Shown here: one piece after another, positions 11,736-22,374 of the stretch | How the letters are laid out: every line of letters begins with the position of its first letter | Numbering within the stretch: position 1 is the first letter of the stretch | Assembly: GCA_007570785.1 (NCBI GenBank) | Contig: ML660774.1 | Location: forward strand, 9,943,742-10,007,741 | DNA length: 64,000 bases | Direction: 5' to 3' | From: Antilocapra americana | Taxonomy: Eukaryota > Chordata > Mammalia > Artiodactyla > Antilocapridae | The notes under the pieces: generated by a model | What the model was told of the DNA's origin: nothing | Seen by the model: only the letters and a program-made list of their open reading frames with translations | The model's database searches: none | Translations under genes and position numbers: made by a program

Positions 11736-12421
11736 TGTGACACAAATGAGGCGTCCTGCAGCTCAGTTCAGTTCTGACAGTAACTAACCAGACAGACCTG
11801 CAGGTTAAGAGCAAAATTCTTGACAAGACTGCCCTCATTTTAGATGCCAGCTGCAAGTACTGGATGTCTCTGAGCCCCCTGCACTTCTGCCCAGCCAGCT
11901 ACATAGAGGAGATTCCTACAACCCTCTCAGGTTTGATATCTTGCTAAAAAGACTACTCAAAAAAGCAAAATAGTTACAATTACCACTTTACTGTAAAAGA
12001 TAAGAATAAAGAGCCAGATAAAGAAGCGCATATGGTAAGGTCTGTGCACAGGATTTTCTATACCCGCCTACTGCTGTTCCAGTTCATGGCATGCCCATCA
12101 GTCAGGAAGCTTCTCTGAGTCTTGAGTTGAGTTTTCATTGGGAATTCATTACCTTGGCAAGGTCAAGTAAATCATTGGCCAGGTACCTGAATTCCATCTT
12201 GAATCGCCACTCCCACCTCAGAGGCTAGGCTGGCCCCATGTGCCAACCCTTAATCATATGGTTGGTCTTTCTGGTGACCAGCCCTGCATCCAGGAGCATG
12301 TAGGCATCCCCCAACCAAGTAGCTTCACTAGCATAACAAAGGAACACTTCTATCACTCCAATTCCAAGAGTTTCTGAAGCTTTGTCTGGGGACAAAGGTG
12401 AGAGACACGTTTACTATAACA
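11736..12421 (-). mobile_element. ERVL-type LTR (MLT2-like), 5' LTR with primer-binding site
   Basis: On the minus strand this starts TGTTATAG and ends with CA, about 690 bp. The next bases (11731 down to 11721) read TGGTGTCAGAA. That complements the 3' end of tRNA-Leu, the primer used by ERVL elements. Internal signatures include 'catatggttggtctttctggtgacca', 'cactagcataacaaaggaac' and 'gtctggggacaaagg'. No gag or pol frame follows. What follows is the inverted repeat just described. A second, shorter LTR piece of the same type lies at 36942-37175. The exact family name is from memory. Confidence 0.72.
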
Positions 12422-13299
12422 CAGATGCTTATCATGTATGTGTTCAGTTTATCTCGTCTCACAATTGATATAGAACTTTTAATAGTTCTGCCATATTATA
12501 TACTTTAATATCCTTCCATTTTTTGTTGTTTTTGAGGTTATTTTGCAAGGCAAGAAATTACTTACATCAGTTTCATATATAAGAATATCTGTATATATCT
12601 ACTTATAGAAATATACATTAGATGGATGCATAGAGTTAGATACAAAGGAAATGAAAAAAAAGTGTCATAGGTTCTAAATGGACAAAAACAGTTTTCCGGT
12701 AGCTTAAAATTATTTAGTTACAGTCAAGATGATTTAGGGCAAGACAACCAAGAGATGAGAACAGATCAAGAGGCCAGGAACGTGAGCCTCCTCAATTGCT
12801 CTTCTGCTCCAACACTAGAGGTAGGGGACCCTGGAGGACTAGCAGATGGAAGCACCCCTGGGGGCGCCTGCTGGGTCCCTGAAGTCACAACGTACTATGA
12901 GACTTAGTCAGGACAGCCTTGGAGAGCTTTTCAAAGCAGGAGGAGATGCCAGAACCCTCACAGGAACCAAGAATTTGGAATTGGAATATGGACCGTTTAA
13001 CGATAAGAGGTGAACATTGAGAGTGTTTAAAACAAAGAATAGAAGCCTATGACTTTCTTCTGGACTGAGGCAAACTAGTGTTCTCACAGTCTTCGACAAC
13101 TAGACCCCAAGCATTCTATGATTGATGAGGGTGTCAGTGCTCTCTACATAAGCAACTGTTTTATTGTCTGTTTTTTTCTGAAACTCCTCTCCTGATTCCA
13201 GCTTGTCCTCATAGTTGCAGCCGTACCTGCTTGCACTGTCCATGGTTTCAACTGCGTTATGTATTTCTCTAATTCATCCATGAGCAAGACTGCCAGCCT
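12422..13299. other. Single-copy-like DNA, no gene seen
   Basis: No recognisable repeat. Minus-strand frames at 12908-13099 and 13144-13353 lack identifiable domains. Confidence 0.45.
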
Positions 13300-13470
13300 A
13301 CCGTCTTGGTGACACACTAGAATCAATGGGTAGAGCTTTAAAAATCCCCACACCTGAGTTCACCCCCACACTAATTAAATCAGAATCCTTAGAAGTGAGG
13401 TTGGGGTACATGTGTGTGTGTGTGTTTAAACCTTACGGTGTTTTAATGTCTACCACTGCACTAAATTGAC
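13300..13470 (+). mobile_element. MER5A-like hAT-Charlie nonautonomous DNA transposon
   Basis: The series 'agagctttaaaaatcccca', 'ccccacactaattaaatcagaatc' and 'gtgaggttggggtaca' follows the MER5A consensus I recall. A short TG run (13411-13424) has expanded inside it. The terminal inverted repeats are too eroded to delimit it exactly. Confidence 0.68.
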
Positions 13471-14000
13471 ATGGTTAGCCTTTACACAGAGTGGCAGTAA
13501 AAGCAACACAAGTTAATAGCAACATTATGGTTAGTTTGCATTTTGTTGCAAGATACCAGGCTAAATTTAATGCCACGGCTCAGTCCAGGGAATTTGAGAA
13601 TGAATAACCATAATCCATTTTTTGAAAATTAGTACCTAATCTCCCAAAGTAAGATAAATGTTTTCTTTCCTTAAATTAGGGAAAGAAAGCAACACAACAT
13701 CATTCCAACGAGGCTCATAACATCTTTGATGAAAGATACCAGTGGAGCACATTTTCAGGTGCCCCTAGATTGCCTATATTAGTGCAAGATTAAAAAGGAA
13801 AGAATTAGGGAAATAGAATTATAAGTTGTTGAAGTCAAAGAGTCTTTACACTCTAATGGCTGATCTCTAACAGTTAAGATTAAGAGGCAGAGAATGTTTC
13901 CCAGTTAGTGTCTCACCTCTGATATGGCATCAGCTAGATGGGCCAACTAGGGATGGACCAAAGAAAATGCAGACCCCATACAGGCAGTTCAGACTGACTG
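13471..14000. other. AT-rich DNA, nothing recognised
   Basis: No repeat or coding signal beyond short runs. Confidence 0.45.
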
Positions 14001-14745
14001 GTTAATCTTCTACTCTTCCAAACATTTTTATGAGTGCCTGTCATTCTAGGTTGATACCAGGTACCATGCTAGGTATTGGAGATGTAGTGAGTAAGACAGA
14101 AAATAAATTCCTGACCTTAAGGAATCTATATTTTTCTATAGCAGCCAGATACAAAAAAATAAAGGAACACAAAGTAGAATATTAGGTAATAACAATGCCA
14201 TGAAAAACAATAAATGGATAAAGAACAATGCAAGGAGATTGTAAATGAGAGTTGCTAACAAGGATTTGTCAGAATGGGTGATGTTTGCCAGAGTCCCAAA
14301 TAAAATGAGAGAAAGTCCCACAAGTATCTGACAGAAATGCATTTGGGGACAGAAACCACCAAAAGTGTAAAGGTCATAAGGAGGAAATGAGCTTAGAATG
14401 GCTAAGGAACCACAGATGTGTCGTCTCTCAGTCATGTCTGACTCTTTGTGACCCTATGAACAGTAGCCCTCCAGGCTCCTCTGTCCATGGAATTCTCCAG
14501 GCAAGAATACTAGAGTGGGTTGCCATTCCCTTCTCCAGGGGATCTTCCCAACCCAGGGATTGAACCTGGGTCCCCTCCATTGCAGGCAGATTCTTTACCT
14601 CCCTGAAGCTACCAGGGAGGAACAACAGAAGCCTGTGACTAAAATATGAGTGAGATGGAGACCGATGGAAGATGCAGTTTGAGAAACAGCTAAGGGCCAG
14701 TTCATGCAAGGCCTTATAAACCAAAATCAAGTGAAAAAAAGAAGG
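14001..14745 (+). repeat. Ancient mammal-wide repeat, interrupted by a SINE
   Basis: The left part has 'ccatgctaggtattggagatgtagtgagtaagacagaaaat', a diverged form of the common 'tgctaggcgctggggatacagcagtgaacaagacag' repeat. The right part, after the SINE, has 'gggccagttcatgcaaggcctta'. Both fit one old element split at 14420. The family name is uncertain. Confidence 0.6.
14420..14622 (-). repeat. Bov-tA SINE, near full length
   Basis: The reverse orientation is shown by 'gtcatgtctgactctttgtgacc' at the left and 'cattgcaggcagattctttacc' at the right. The tRNA-derived head ends near 14622. It interrupts an ancient repeat. Confidence 0.93.
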
Positions 14746-15355
14746 AACATAGAACCAAGCACCTGTGTATAATTACCCAAGTCGATTCATCTTAACATTA
14801 ATTTTATACAATTTCAATGAATAGTATGTATAAAGAAGAGGTACCTGACTTGGTTGTAAAATGTTAAGCATGTTTCTTTGCTCTACAACTTCTTGGGACA
14901 TTGCATAATCTAATTTGTTTTCAATCTAAGACAGATTTTTTTTTTAGATTTATCGTCCTTGTCTTTGCTAATTTTTTCTTCTCTTGTGGATTATCTCTCA
15001 GGACAGAGGTTCCTGACTAAATACCTTAAAAAATCTGCATCAAGGAAGATAATAAGTAGCTAACATCAAAAGTAGATCTGCAGTTTAGTCTGTATTTATT
15101 TGTCACTGTTAAAGAATATACAGAGACAACAGCATTTAGGAAATAAATTACAGTGTCTGGAGAGAAGTTTTAAGGACTAAATTTAGCCTTTAGAAGTGCT
15201 GGCTTGCCAAGTAAAAAAATTCAACAAATATCTAGTTCTTCAAATATTCCTCTTGCCTTGTTTTCCTTTCTCCTGAGTTTTTAATTACACACAACTTAGA
15301 CTGCTTGATACTGGACCACAGTTCTTGCATGATCTTCTCTGTTGGTTAATTTCTA
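14746..15355. other. AT-rich DNA, no gene seen
   Basis: No repeat identified. The minus-strand frame at 15285-15560 is the antisense of the BovB start that follows plus its flank. Confidence 0.45.
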
Positions 15356-17342
15356 TAGGTTTCTCAAGTTCACAAATAGCTGATAAAAGAAGAGACACAA
15401 AATGCAAAAGAGAAAGGGAAAGATATACCCAAATGAATACAGAGTTCCAGAGAATAGCAAGGAGAGATATGAAAGTGTTCTTAAGTGAACAATGCAAAGA
15501 AATAGAGGAAAACAATAGAATGGGAAAACCTAGAGATCTCAAGAAAATCAGAGAGACCAAGGGAACATTTCATGGAAAGATGGGCACAATAAAGGAAAGA
15601 AATGGCAAAGACTAAACAGAAGCAGAAGAGACTAAGAAGAAGTGGCAGGAAGACACAAAAAGAAAGGTCTTAATGAGCCAGATAACTATGATGATTGGTC
15701 ACTCACTTAGAGTCAGACTTCCTGGAGTGTGAAGTCAAGTGGGCCTTAGGAAGAATTACTATGAGCAAAGCTAGTGAAGGTGATGAAATTCCAGCTGAGC
15801 TATTTCAAATCCCAAAGATGATGCTGTTAAAAGTGCATACAATATGCCAGCAAATTTGGAAAAGTTAGCAATGGCCCCAGGACTTTTTACATCCAATCCC
15901 AAATAAAGGCAATGCCAAACAGTGTTCAAACTACCATACAATTGCGCTCATTTCACATCTAGCATGGTAATACACAAAATCCTTCAAGCTAAGCTTCAAC
16001 AGTATGTGAACCAGGAACTTCCAGAGGTACAAGCTGGATTTAGAAAAGGCAGAAGAACCAGAGATCAAATTGCCAACATCCGTTAGATCATAGAAAAAGT
16101 AAGGGGATTCTAAAAGGTTCTACTTTGTCTACATCTACTTCTGTTTCACTGACTATGCTAAAGCCTTTGACTGTGCAGATCACAACAAAGTGGAAAATTC
16201 CTAGAGATGGGAATACCAGACCACCTTACCTCTGGAGAAGGCTGTATGCAGGACAAGAAGCAACAGTTAGAACTGGACATGGAACAATGGACCGGTTCAA
16301 AATTGGAAAAGGAGTACATCACGGCTGTATATTGCTACCCTGCTTATTTATTGCCTAGGAAATCCCATGGACAGAGGAGCCTGGCAGGCCACCGTCCATG
16401 GCGTTGCAAGATTCGGACATGACTTAGCAACTAAACCATCGCCACCGCCACTGCTTATTCCATGCAGAGTAGATCATGCAAAATGCTGGGCTGGGTGATG
16501 CACAAGCTGGAATAAAGATTGCTGGGAGAAATAACAACAACCTCAGATATACAGATGATACCACTGTAATGGCAGAAAGCAAAGAGGAACAAAAGAGCCT
16601 CTTGATGAGGGTGAAAGAGGAGAGTGGAAAAACCTGGCTTAAAACTCAACATTCAAAACACTTAGATCATGGCATCTGGCCCCATCACTTCATGGCAAAT
16701 AAATGGAGGAAAATGGAAAGAGTGACAGACTTTATTTTCTTGGGCCCCCAAATCATGGCAGATGGTGACTGCAGCCACAAAATTAAAATACGCTTGCTCG
16801 TTGGAAGAAAAGCTATGACAAACTCAGACAGTGTATTAAAAAGTAGAGAGGAGCCTGGTAAGTTCCAACATCATTTTGCCAGCAAAGGTCCATATAGTTA
16901 AAACTATGGTTTTTCTGGTAGTCACGTACAGATGTGAGAGTTAGATCATAAAGTTGAGTGTCAAAGAATTGATGCTTTTGAACTGTGGTGCAGGAGAAGA
17001 CGCTTAAGAGTCCTTTGGACAGCAAGGAGATCAAAGCAGTCAATCCCAAAGGAAATCACCAACCCTGAATATTCACTGGAAGGACCGGTGCTAAAGCTGA
17101 AGCTACAATACTGTGGCCACCTGATGGGAAAAACCGACTCATTGGAAAAGACCCTGATGCTGGGAAAGATTGAAGGCAGGAGGAGAAGGGGACGACAGAG
17201 GATGAGACAGTTGGATGGCATCACTGACTCAACGGACTTAAGTTTGAGCAAGCTCTGGGAGATAGTGAAGGCAATCCTGGCATACTGCAATCCATGGGGT
17301 CACAGAGAGTTAGACATGATTTAGTGGCTGAACAGCAGCACC
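15356..17342 (+). mobile_element. BovB (RTE) LINE, 5'-truncated and strongly decayed
   Basis: The copy covers the end of the linker, the reverse transcriptase domain and the 3' end, about 2.0 kb of a roughly 3.2-kb element. Recognisable parts are the 'qagfrkgr' region near 16030, the motif-A region near 16140-16190 and the catalytic motif near 16540-16570. The catalytic motif reads YTDD here instead of YADD. Many frameshifts break the frame. A 5'-truncated SINE is nested at 16349-16450. The 3' end ('gttagacatgatttagtggctgaac') is diverged from the usual BovB terminus. Confidence 0.93.
16349..16450 (+). repeat. 5'-truncated Bov-tA SINE with 9-bp TSD, inside BovB
   Basis: Only the tail part is present ('aatcccatggacagaggagcc' to 'gacatgacttagcaac'), followed by a short CGCCAC-type 3' tract. 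Perfect duplications 'ctgcttatt' at 16340-16348 and 16451-16459 show insertion into the BovB, and therefore a younger age. Confidence 0.93.
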
Positions 17343-17494
17343 TTAAAAGTAGAGGATAAATAAGTAGTATAAGTTCATTTATAAAATCTCCTTGTCTCAC
17401 TTTTTTCGTGTATAAGAAAGACTATTCCAGAATATTCATTGATGATATTCTCTGTGCTCAGAAGAGTTTTCAGGGGCTAGATGCATAGTTGCAT

Positions 17495-17605
17495 GCATGC
17501 TCGGCTGCTCAGTTGTGTCCGACTCCTTGTGACCTCCTGAATGGTAACCTACCAGGCTCCTCTGTCCATGGGATTTTCCAGGCAAGGATACTGGAGTGGG
17601 TTCAA
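17495..17605 (-). repeat. Bov-tA/Bov-A tail fragment
   Basis: The reverse of the BovB-derived tail only ('cagttgtgtccgactccttgtgacc' to 'ggcaaggatactggagtggg'). The tRNA head is missing. Confidence 0.9.
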
Positions 17606-17639
17606 GCCTTAAACACTGCACTATCACCCACAGCAATTT

Positions 17640-18055
17640 ACCGGTGCAACATTTACTGTTCTATCCCACAAGAGTATACAGGGCATTCCAGACTCCTCAC
17701 TATCTCCTCTGTGAAAATTTTCACCTACTGAACGTACCGTGTGCTGTTTCTTTTCTAACCGAGTCCGTCATGGTGCATTTTCTGTCCCACCACCTCTTTT
17801 GAACGTGGTCCAAGATCTGATCACCACCTTTCCTGACCTGCCATGGCACTTATTGCCTCTAATACATTCTGTGACACTTGATTATACCCTGTCTTCTATC
17901 CTTCTCCAAGCATTTCATGGATCGTGTCATTCCAAAATCACTGGCGTCCCTAAGGGAGGAAGCTTGTCAGTCTTATTTTGCATTCTCATGCTCTCCTGCA
18001 CGTTGTCAGGCAGACAGTGAGCGTGGAACAAATACTGAGTTGAAATAACTTGAAA
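17640..18055 (+). repeat. L2 LINE 3' end (ancient)
   Basis: The stretch 'ccatggcacttattgcctctaat', then 'gtcagtcttattttgcattctcatgctctcctgcacg' and 'caggcagacagtgagcgtggaacaaatactgagttga', follows the L2 3' untranslated tail. The long minus-strand open frame reaching down to 17927 therefore overlaps repeat sequence in part. Confidence 0.7.
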
Positions 18056-18960
18056 TTTCTTTACTGAAGAGGCTGAAAGAGTGGAAGAGGGGCCTTGGTG
18101 ATTGGTAGCAGTTACATTAAGCATGACAGGGTAAAGAATCTGCTGACCACCATCCCCCAGAACTGGAGTAAACAGGCTGACATCCCTATAAAAGTCACCA
18201 TCTCTGATGTCTGCACTCCATGGGTACCCGGAGCCTTTCTGTCTCCCGAAGGCCAAGGCTGTCACTGCATATTCCTGAGGCTCTCTTGGTGTCTCTTCCT
18301 CACTTCCGCTCCCTTCTGCCATTGAAGATGGTCCCCACTCTCACAGACACTGCCGCAGCTTCCCTTCAGTTCCAAATCTTTTGCCAATGTCTTGCAGCGA
18401 GGCATCTCCATTCCCGAGGCACACAGAGCCAGGCAGGACCAGTTCCACCAAGTATCATTCCATTGCCAGGGAATTAGCAGGCCTCCAGAACCACCGTGTT
18501 GGTGACTGTGTTCTGTGGCTCCGTGCTAATGGTGACTCAGAAATGACAGGACAAGTGATGAATGTGGCCTCTGACACAGAGCCCGCCGCACAGCTGTGAG
18601 TGTCATCTCCACCTGGGCCATCGCTGTATCCACACAGGCACCCCGTGATCCTTGTCTCCTAAACAGAGCGCTGCCTTTATCTACTTGATTGCTGCACGTC
18701 TCAATCAGTGAACTAGTCAGCAGCACGTCTCTGTCATAACAGAAGCCGATGACAGCTTCTGCCACTGCTCTGCCACTGAACATATGTTGGTGTAATGGAG
18801 GATTTGGGTATTCTAAATTGCTACATGACCCCTGGGCTTCTGCACGTTTATGACTGTCCCTAGTATGATGTTCATTGCAAAGTGGTTCAGAATTGCTTGC
18901 TGAGGACGCTGAAACATACATAGTTCTCGTCCACCATGCCTTGTTTGACTTCTGCTGAAA
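18056..18960. other. Unrecognised GC-richer segment with open frames on both strands
   Basis: This segment is visibly richer in G+C and CpG than its surroundings and shows no SINE, LINE or LTR signature known to me. On the minus strand two 131-codon open frames, 18526-18921 and 17927-18322, lie in order. The second runs past this segment into L2 sequence. The first contains 'VAEAVIGFCYDRDVLLTSS' and 'GACVDTAMAQVEMTLTAV', which look protein-like, but I cannot match them to a family. Plus-strand frames of 72-85 codons also occur, as often happens opposite former coding sequence. There is no poly-A tail or duplication to mark a processed copy. It may be a decayed processed pseudogene, an old unclassified repeat or chance. 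No function is proposed. Confidence 0.4.
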
Positions 18961-19473
18961 TATCAGTCTATTTCACAGGCTAAAACATTGAATCACTTGA
19001 ATAAAAAGTGTTATTCAACATTCACTTTTTTTTTTCTTTTTTGTTAGTGACCTTTAGTTGCTTGTAAGAAGAAAATAAAGCCAGATCTACTGTATATCTG
19101 GTTTTGATTTACTGGCCAGAAGATTATCAATTATGTTTTGACCAACAATATCATCAAATCTTTTCAGAATTTCTCTGGGGGAAAAAAACAAAATAAAACA
19201 ACCACAAAACAACCTACTTGTAGCTGCCAGATTCTAGGTCTGCTGCTTCATATTGAAAAATGAGAAATTTGGCTAAATGACCCTAGATGACTTTCACATG
19301 AGTTGAAAAGAGTAAAATGAATAATTCTGGTAAGAAGTTTGGATATGATTAATTTAATGCTGAATCACAATTACAGTATGGTCACTTGAGTTTCACAAAC
19401 CTCCCTTTGTTATGCTATTTCAAATATAACTCCAAGCAAACAATCCTATTGAAAAATATGCTATCAATTTGAA
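18961..19473. other. AT-rich DNA, nothing recognised
   Basis: It includes a T-rich run near 19027-19043 and A-rich runs near 19180-19205. No repeat or gene identified. Confidence 0.45.
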
Positions 19474-19700
19474 TGGACTTCCCAAGTGGTGCAGCGGTAA
19501 AGAAATCCGCCTGCCAATGCAGGAAATGCAAGAGACGTGGGTTTGATATCTGGGTCAGGAAGATCCCCTGGAGTAGAAAATGGCTACCCACTCCAGTACT
19601 CTTGCCTGGAGAATCCCATGGACAGAGGAGCCTGGTGTGCTGCAGTCCATGGGGTCGCAGAGAGTTGGACATGACTACGCAACTGAGCATGCACACAGCA
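19474..19700 (+). repeat. Bov-tA SINE, full length
   Basis: It starts 'tggacttcccaagtggtgcag' and ends 'gttggacatgactacgcaactgagc'. A small insertion in the head ('aatgcaggaaatgcaagagac') marks a head variant also seen at 24095-24318, 27667-27887 and 42131-42359. Confidence 0.93.
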
Positions 19701-20112
19701 CATACATGTGAATATAGCTTTTCCCTTGAAAAACATGTCAGCAAGCAAGTTCCTTATAATCCTTAACAGATGGTGTTTTGAGTAGCTATATTAGTGTGTA
19801 AAAGTAATTTATGATTTTCATTAAAGAAACTTGAAATTTACTTATTTGGCACTAATACCCACACATCCAGGAAGTTTCAGACCCAGGGAACAAGCGATCC
19901 CTATTCTGGAAATCCTGGGTTACTGACAGCCCTGCTGTACCGCAGTCATTTCTGTCGCCAGTGGACGTTGGAGTGCCACCAGACCCTGCCCTTGATTCCT
20001 GGGCACACTCATTGCTGGGAAAGGCTTGCACCGTCTGTGGTCACCGCCTCACGAAGAGTTCTCCTCCATATTCTGTCTCTTTCTTCTCTCCCTCTCTACG
20101 CCTCCCATGCTA
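19701..20112. other. Single-copy-like DNA, no gene seen
   Basis: Moderate G+C in 19860-20100. The plus frame at 19968-20462 runs from unique DNA into the antisense of a SINE, so it is not a credible gene. Confidence 0.45.
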
Positions 20113-20255
20113 TGTTGTTGTTTTCAGTTGCTAAATGGAGTTTGACCCTTAGTGACCCCACGGACTGTAGCCCACCAGGCCCTTTTGTCCACGGGATTTC
20201 CCAGGCAAGAATACTGGAGCAGCAGGTTCTTTACCTCCGGGCCACCAGGGAAGCC
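20113..20255 (-). repeat. Bov-tA SINE with internal deletion
   Basis: The tail part ends at 'caagaatactggag' and jumps straight to 'cagcaggttctttacc' of the head. The middle of about 60-70 bases is missing. A TGTTGTTGTT run starts the element. Confidence 0.88.
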
Positions 20256-21268
20256 CTCTATGATACATACATGTGTTTATTTGTAGAGACTGCTTTACAG
20301 ATTTGGGTTCATTTTATACCCACCTTTGGGCAGCTTATTTTACTCACTCCTAACAACTTATTAAGGTTTTCTTTCTCCTTCTGTAAATGCTGTATCATTT
20401 CATTCAGTCTGTCTGTAGGACAGTGTGCCACTGAATGGATTTACATTACTTTTGAAAAATAGAATAAACATGTTTGCATTTTAAAAGTGCATTGTAATGC
20501 ATACACATGGGGAAAAGGATACTGGGCTATATACAAAAGGGAGTAAAATAGGAAGCAGTCATTTCCTTCCACTGATAGTCGTACCCTTTAGAGAAAACAG
20601 GGTTGATGGATGGGTCTTATATCTTTTTGCCTCTTTCCCATTTTGACAAATGTATATAACATCTCTTCACCTCTAACCCCCTCTATGATGAGGAGGAATT
20701 TTCATATTTATAATAAAACCTCCCTTCCTCCTCTGCCTGGATTTTGTTGCTATCATCATCATTATTAATTTTAATATTTGTAAATGGTGCTTTTCTTATT
20801 TTTTTATCATTTTAAATAATTTATTTAATCGCTACTGCCTAATTTGTGAAATTTGTGAAGCTTATATTTTTATGTTAAGACAATACTAGCTCTTTCATTA
20901 GAAATAAACCTCAAATCTCAGTGGTTTCACACAATAAAAGTTCATTCATCATTCACATCACTGTGCAGTCTTTGTATCTCTTTTGGAAAGCTTATTGCTT
21001 CTTAAAGCTTTTATGCTTTTCCAGGAATCATATTTGTCTCTTGAGAGACTCTTTGTAGCTTGAGAAATTCTTGTCCCTAATTTTTAATAATCTGTTCCTC
21101 TCATTTTCCTCCTTTCATTCATGAGCAGGAAGCCTATATATTGAGCTCTCATCTCAGTAGAATGCAATGGGTGTTGATTATGGTCACAGATACCTCACCC
21201 AACTCTAGTACTTATGACCTACATGACTTAAGACCAAGAATCTATCATCTTGAGATTCAGTTTCTTTT
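20256..21268. other. AT-rich DNA with faint ancient-repeat character
   Basis: Around 20900-20960, 'taaacctcaaatctcagtggtttcacacaataaaagttcatt' resembles an old mammalian repeat. The rest is unassigned. No coding frame. Confidence 0.45.
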
Positions 21269-21276
21269 TAAAGTGG

Positions 21277-21516
21277 ACTCTGTGGAAGAGGGCTAGGGTG
21301 GGATGATATGGGAGAATGGCATTGAAACATGTTAATTATCATATGTGAAATCAATCGCCAGCCCAGGGTTGATGCTCGGGGCTGGTGCACCGGGATGACC
21401 CAGGGGGAGGGAATCAGGAGGGAGGAGGGTAGGGGGGTCTGGAGGGGGAGCATATGTATACCCATGGCGGTTTCATGTCAATGTATGGTAAAACCAACAC
21501 AATAAAGTAAAGAAAA
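21277..21516 (+). mobile_element. Ruminant L1 3' end, first of a tandem pair
   Basis: Only the 3' UTR is present, from 'actctgtggaagaggg' through the purine-rich tract (about 21400-21447) to 'aacacaataaagtaaagaaaa'. It differs by many substitutions from the second unit that follows at once. The sequence 'taaagtgg' lies just before it (21269-21276) and again after the second unit (21739-21746). Confidence 0.9.
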
Positions 21517-21738
21517 GGTAAGGGTGGGATGAGATGGGAGAAGGGCATTGAAGCATGTTAATTGTCATGTGTCTAATCAATCGCCAGCCCAGGATTGATG
21601 CTCGGGACTGGTGCAGCGAGATTTCCCGGGGGGGAGGGAGGAGGGAGGGGGGACCCGGAGGGGAAGCATATGTAAACGCATGGTGATATCATGACAATGT
21701 ATGGCAAAAACAATAATAAAAAAATAAAAAAAAAAAGA
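21517..21738 (+). mobile_element. Ruminant L1 3' end, second of a tandem pair
   Basis: The 3' UTR starts 'ggtaagggtgggatgagatgg', carries a G-run tract at 21628-21664 and ends in an A-rich tail. It is almost identical over its length to 62299-62510; I see one substitution in the body plus tail differences. That implies recent origin. Confidence 0.93.
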
Positions 21739-21746
21739 TAAAGTGG

Positions 21747-22353
21747 GAATAATGTATGTATTGCTTAGAGTAGACATAAAGATATAAAAAGTTCATCACA
21801 ATGCTTGACACATAACCTACATGCAAGAAAAGATTGTTCTTTCTGTCCCTTTCTGTCCTTCCTAATGACTGTCAATGTATCTTGTGAAATGTATGTTCCT
21901 ATGAAAAAGTAAAACTTTGATATTTTAATGCAATCTAAAATCTATCAGAAAATCAGAGTGCAAAAAACCTTAAAGATTCAGTGAAGCCTGGTATACTTTT
22001 AATGCGGCTTAACAATGTGACAGCTTTGGCAATGGTGCATATAATATTATCACTGCTGAGTGCTACCTTGAGATTTCATAAAATGTCACATGGAATGGTG
22101 ACAGCATTTTACAGTACAGTTTTCTTGCTTAACACCTTGGCTTTTAATAATGTTTTGTCTCTTATTCTGTATAAAATTGATTGATTAAAATGAAGATAAA
22201 CTAGGTGTTACCTAGAAGCAGGAGGTCAATTACAGAATAATACAAGATACATTAGGTTCAATGACAGTTTTTCAGTGGTGATACTTGGATGGCATGAATG
22301 ACATATCTCAGGACCCAGCTGGTTTTCTTCTTGCCAGATGTTGACTTTGCTTT
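21747..22353. other. AT-rich DNA, no gene seen
   Basis: The small plus frame at 21981-22184 has no recognisable features. No repeat identified. Confidence 0.45.
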
Positions 22354-22374
22354 AAAAAGCCAGTCACTTTACAA

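Noticed and set aside
13411..13424. Z-DNA-forming TG tract as a regulatory element
   Set aside because: Only about seven units inside a decayed DNA transposon; too short and common to single out.
17927..18322. 131-codon minus-strand ORF as an intact gene
   Set aside because: Its C-terminal third runs into L2 3' sequence, and adjoining frames carry stops. At most it is part of a pseudogene.
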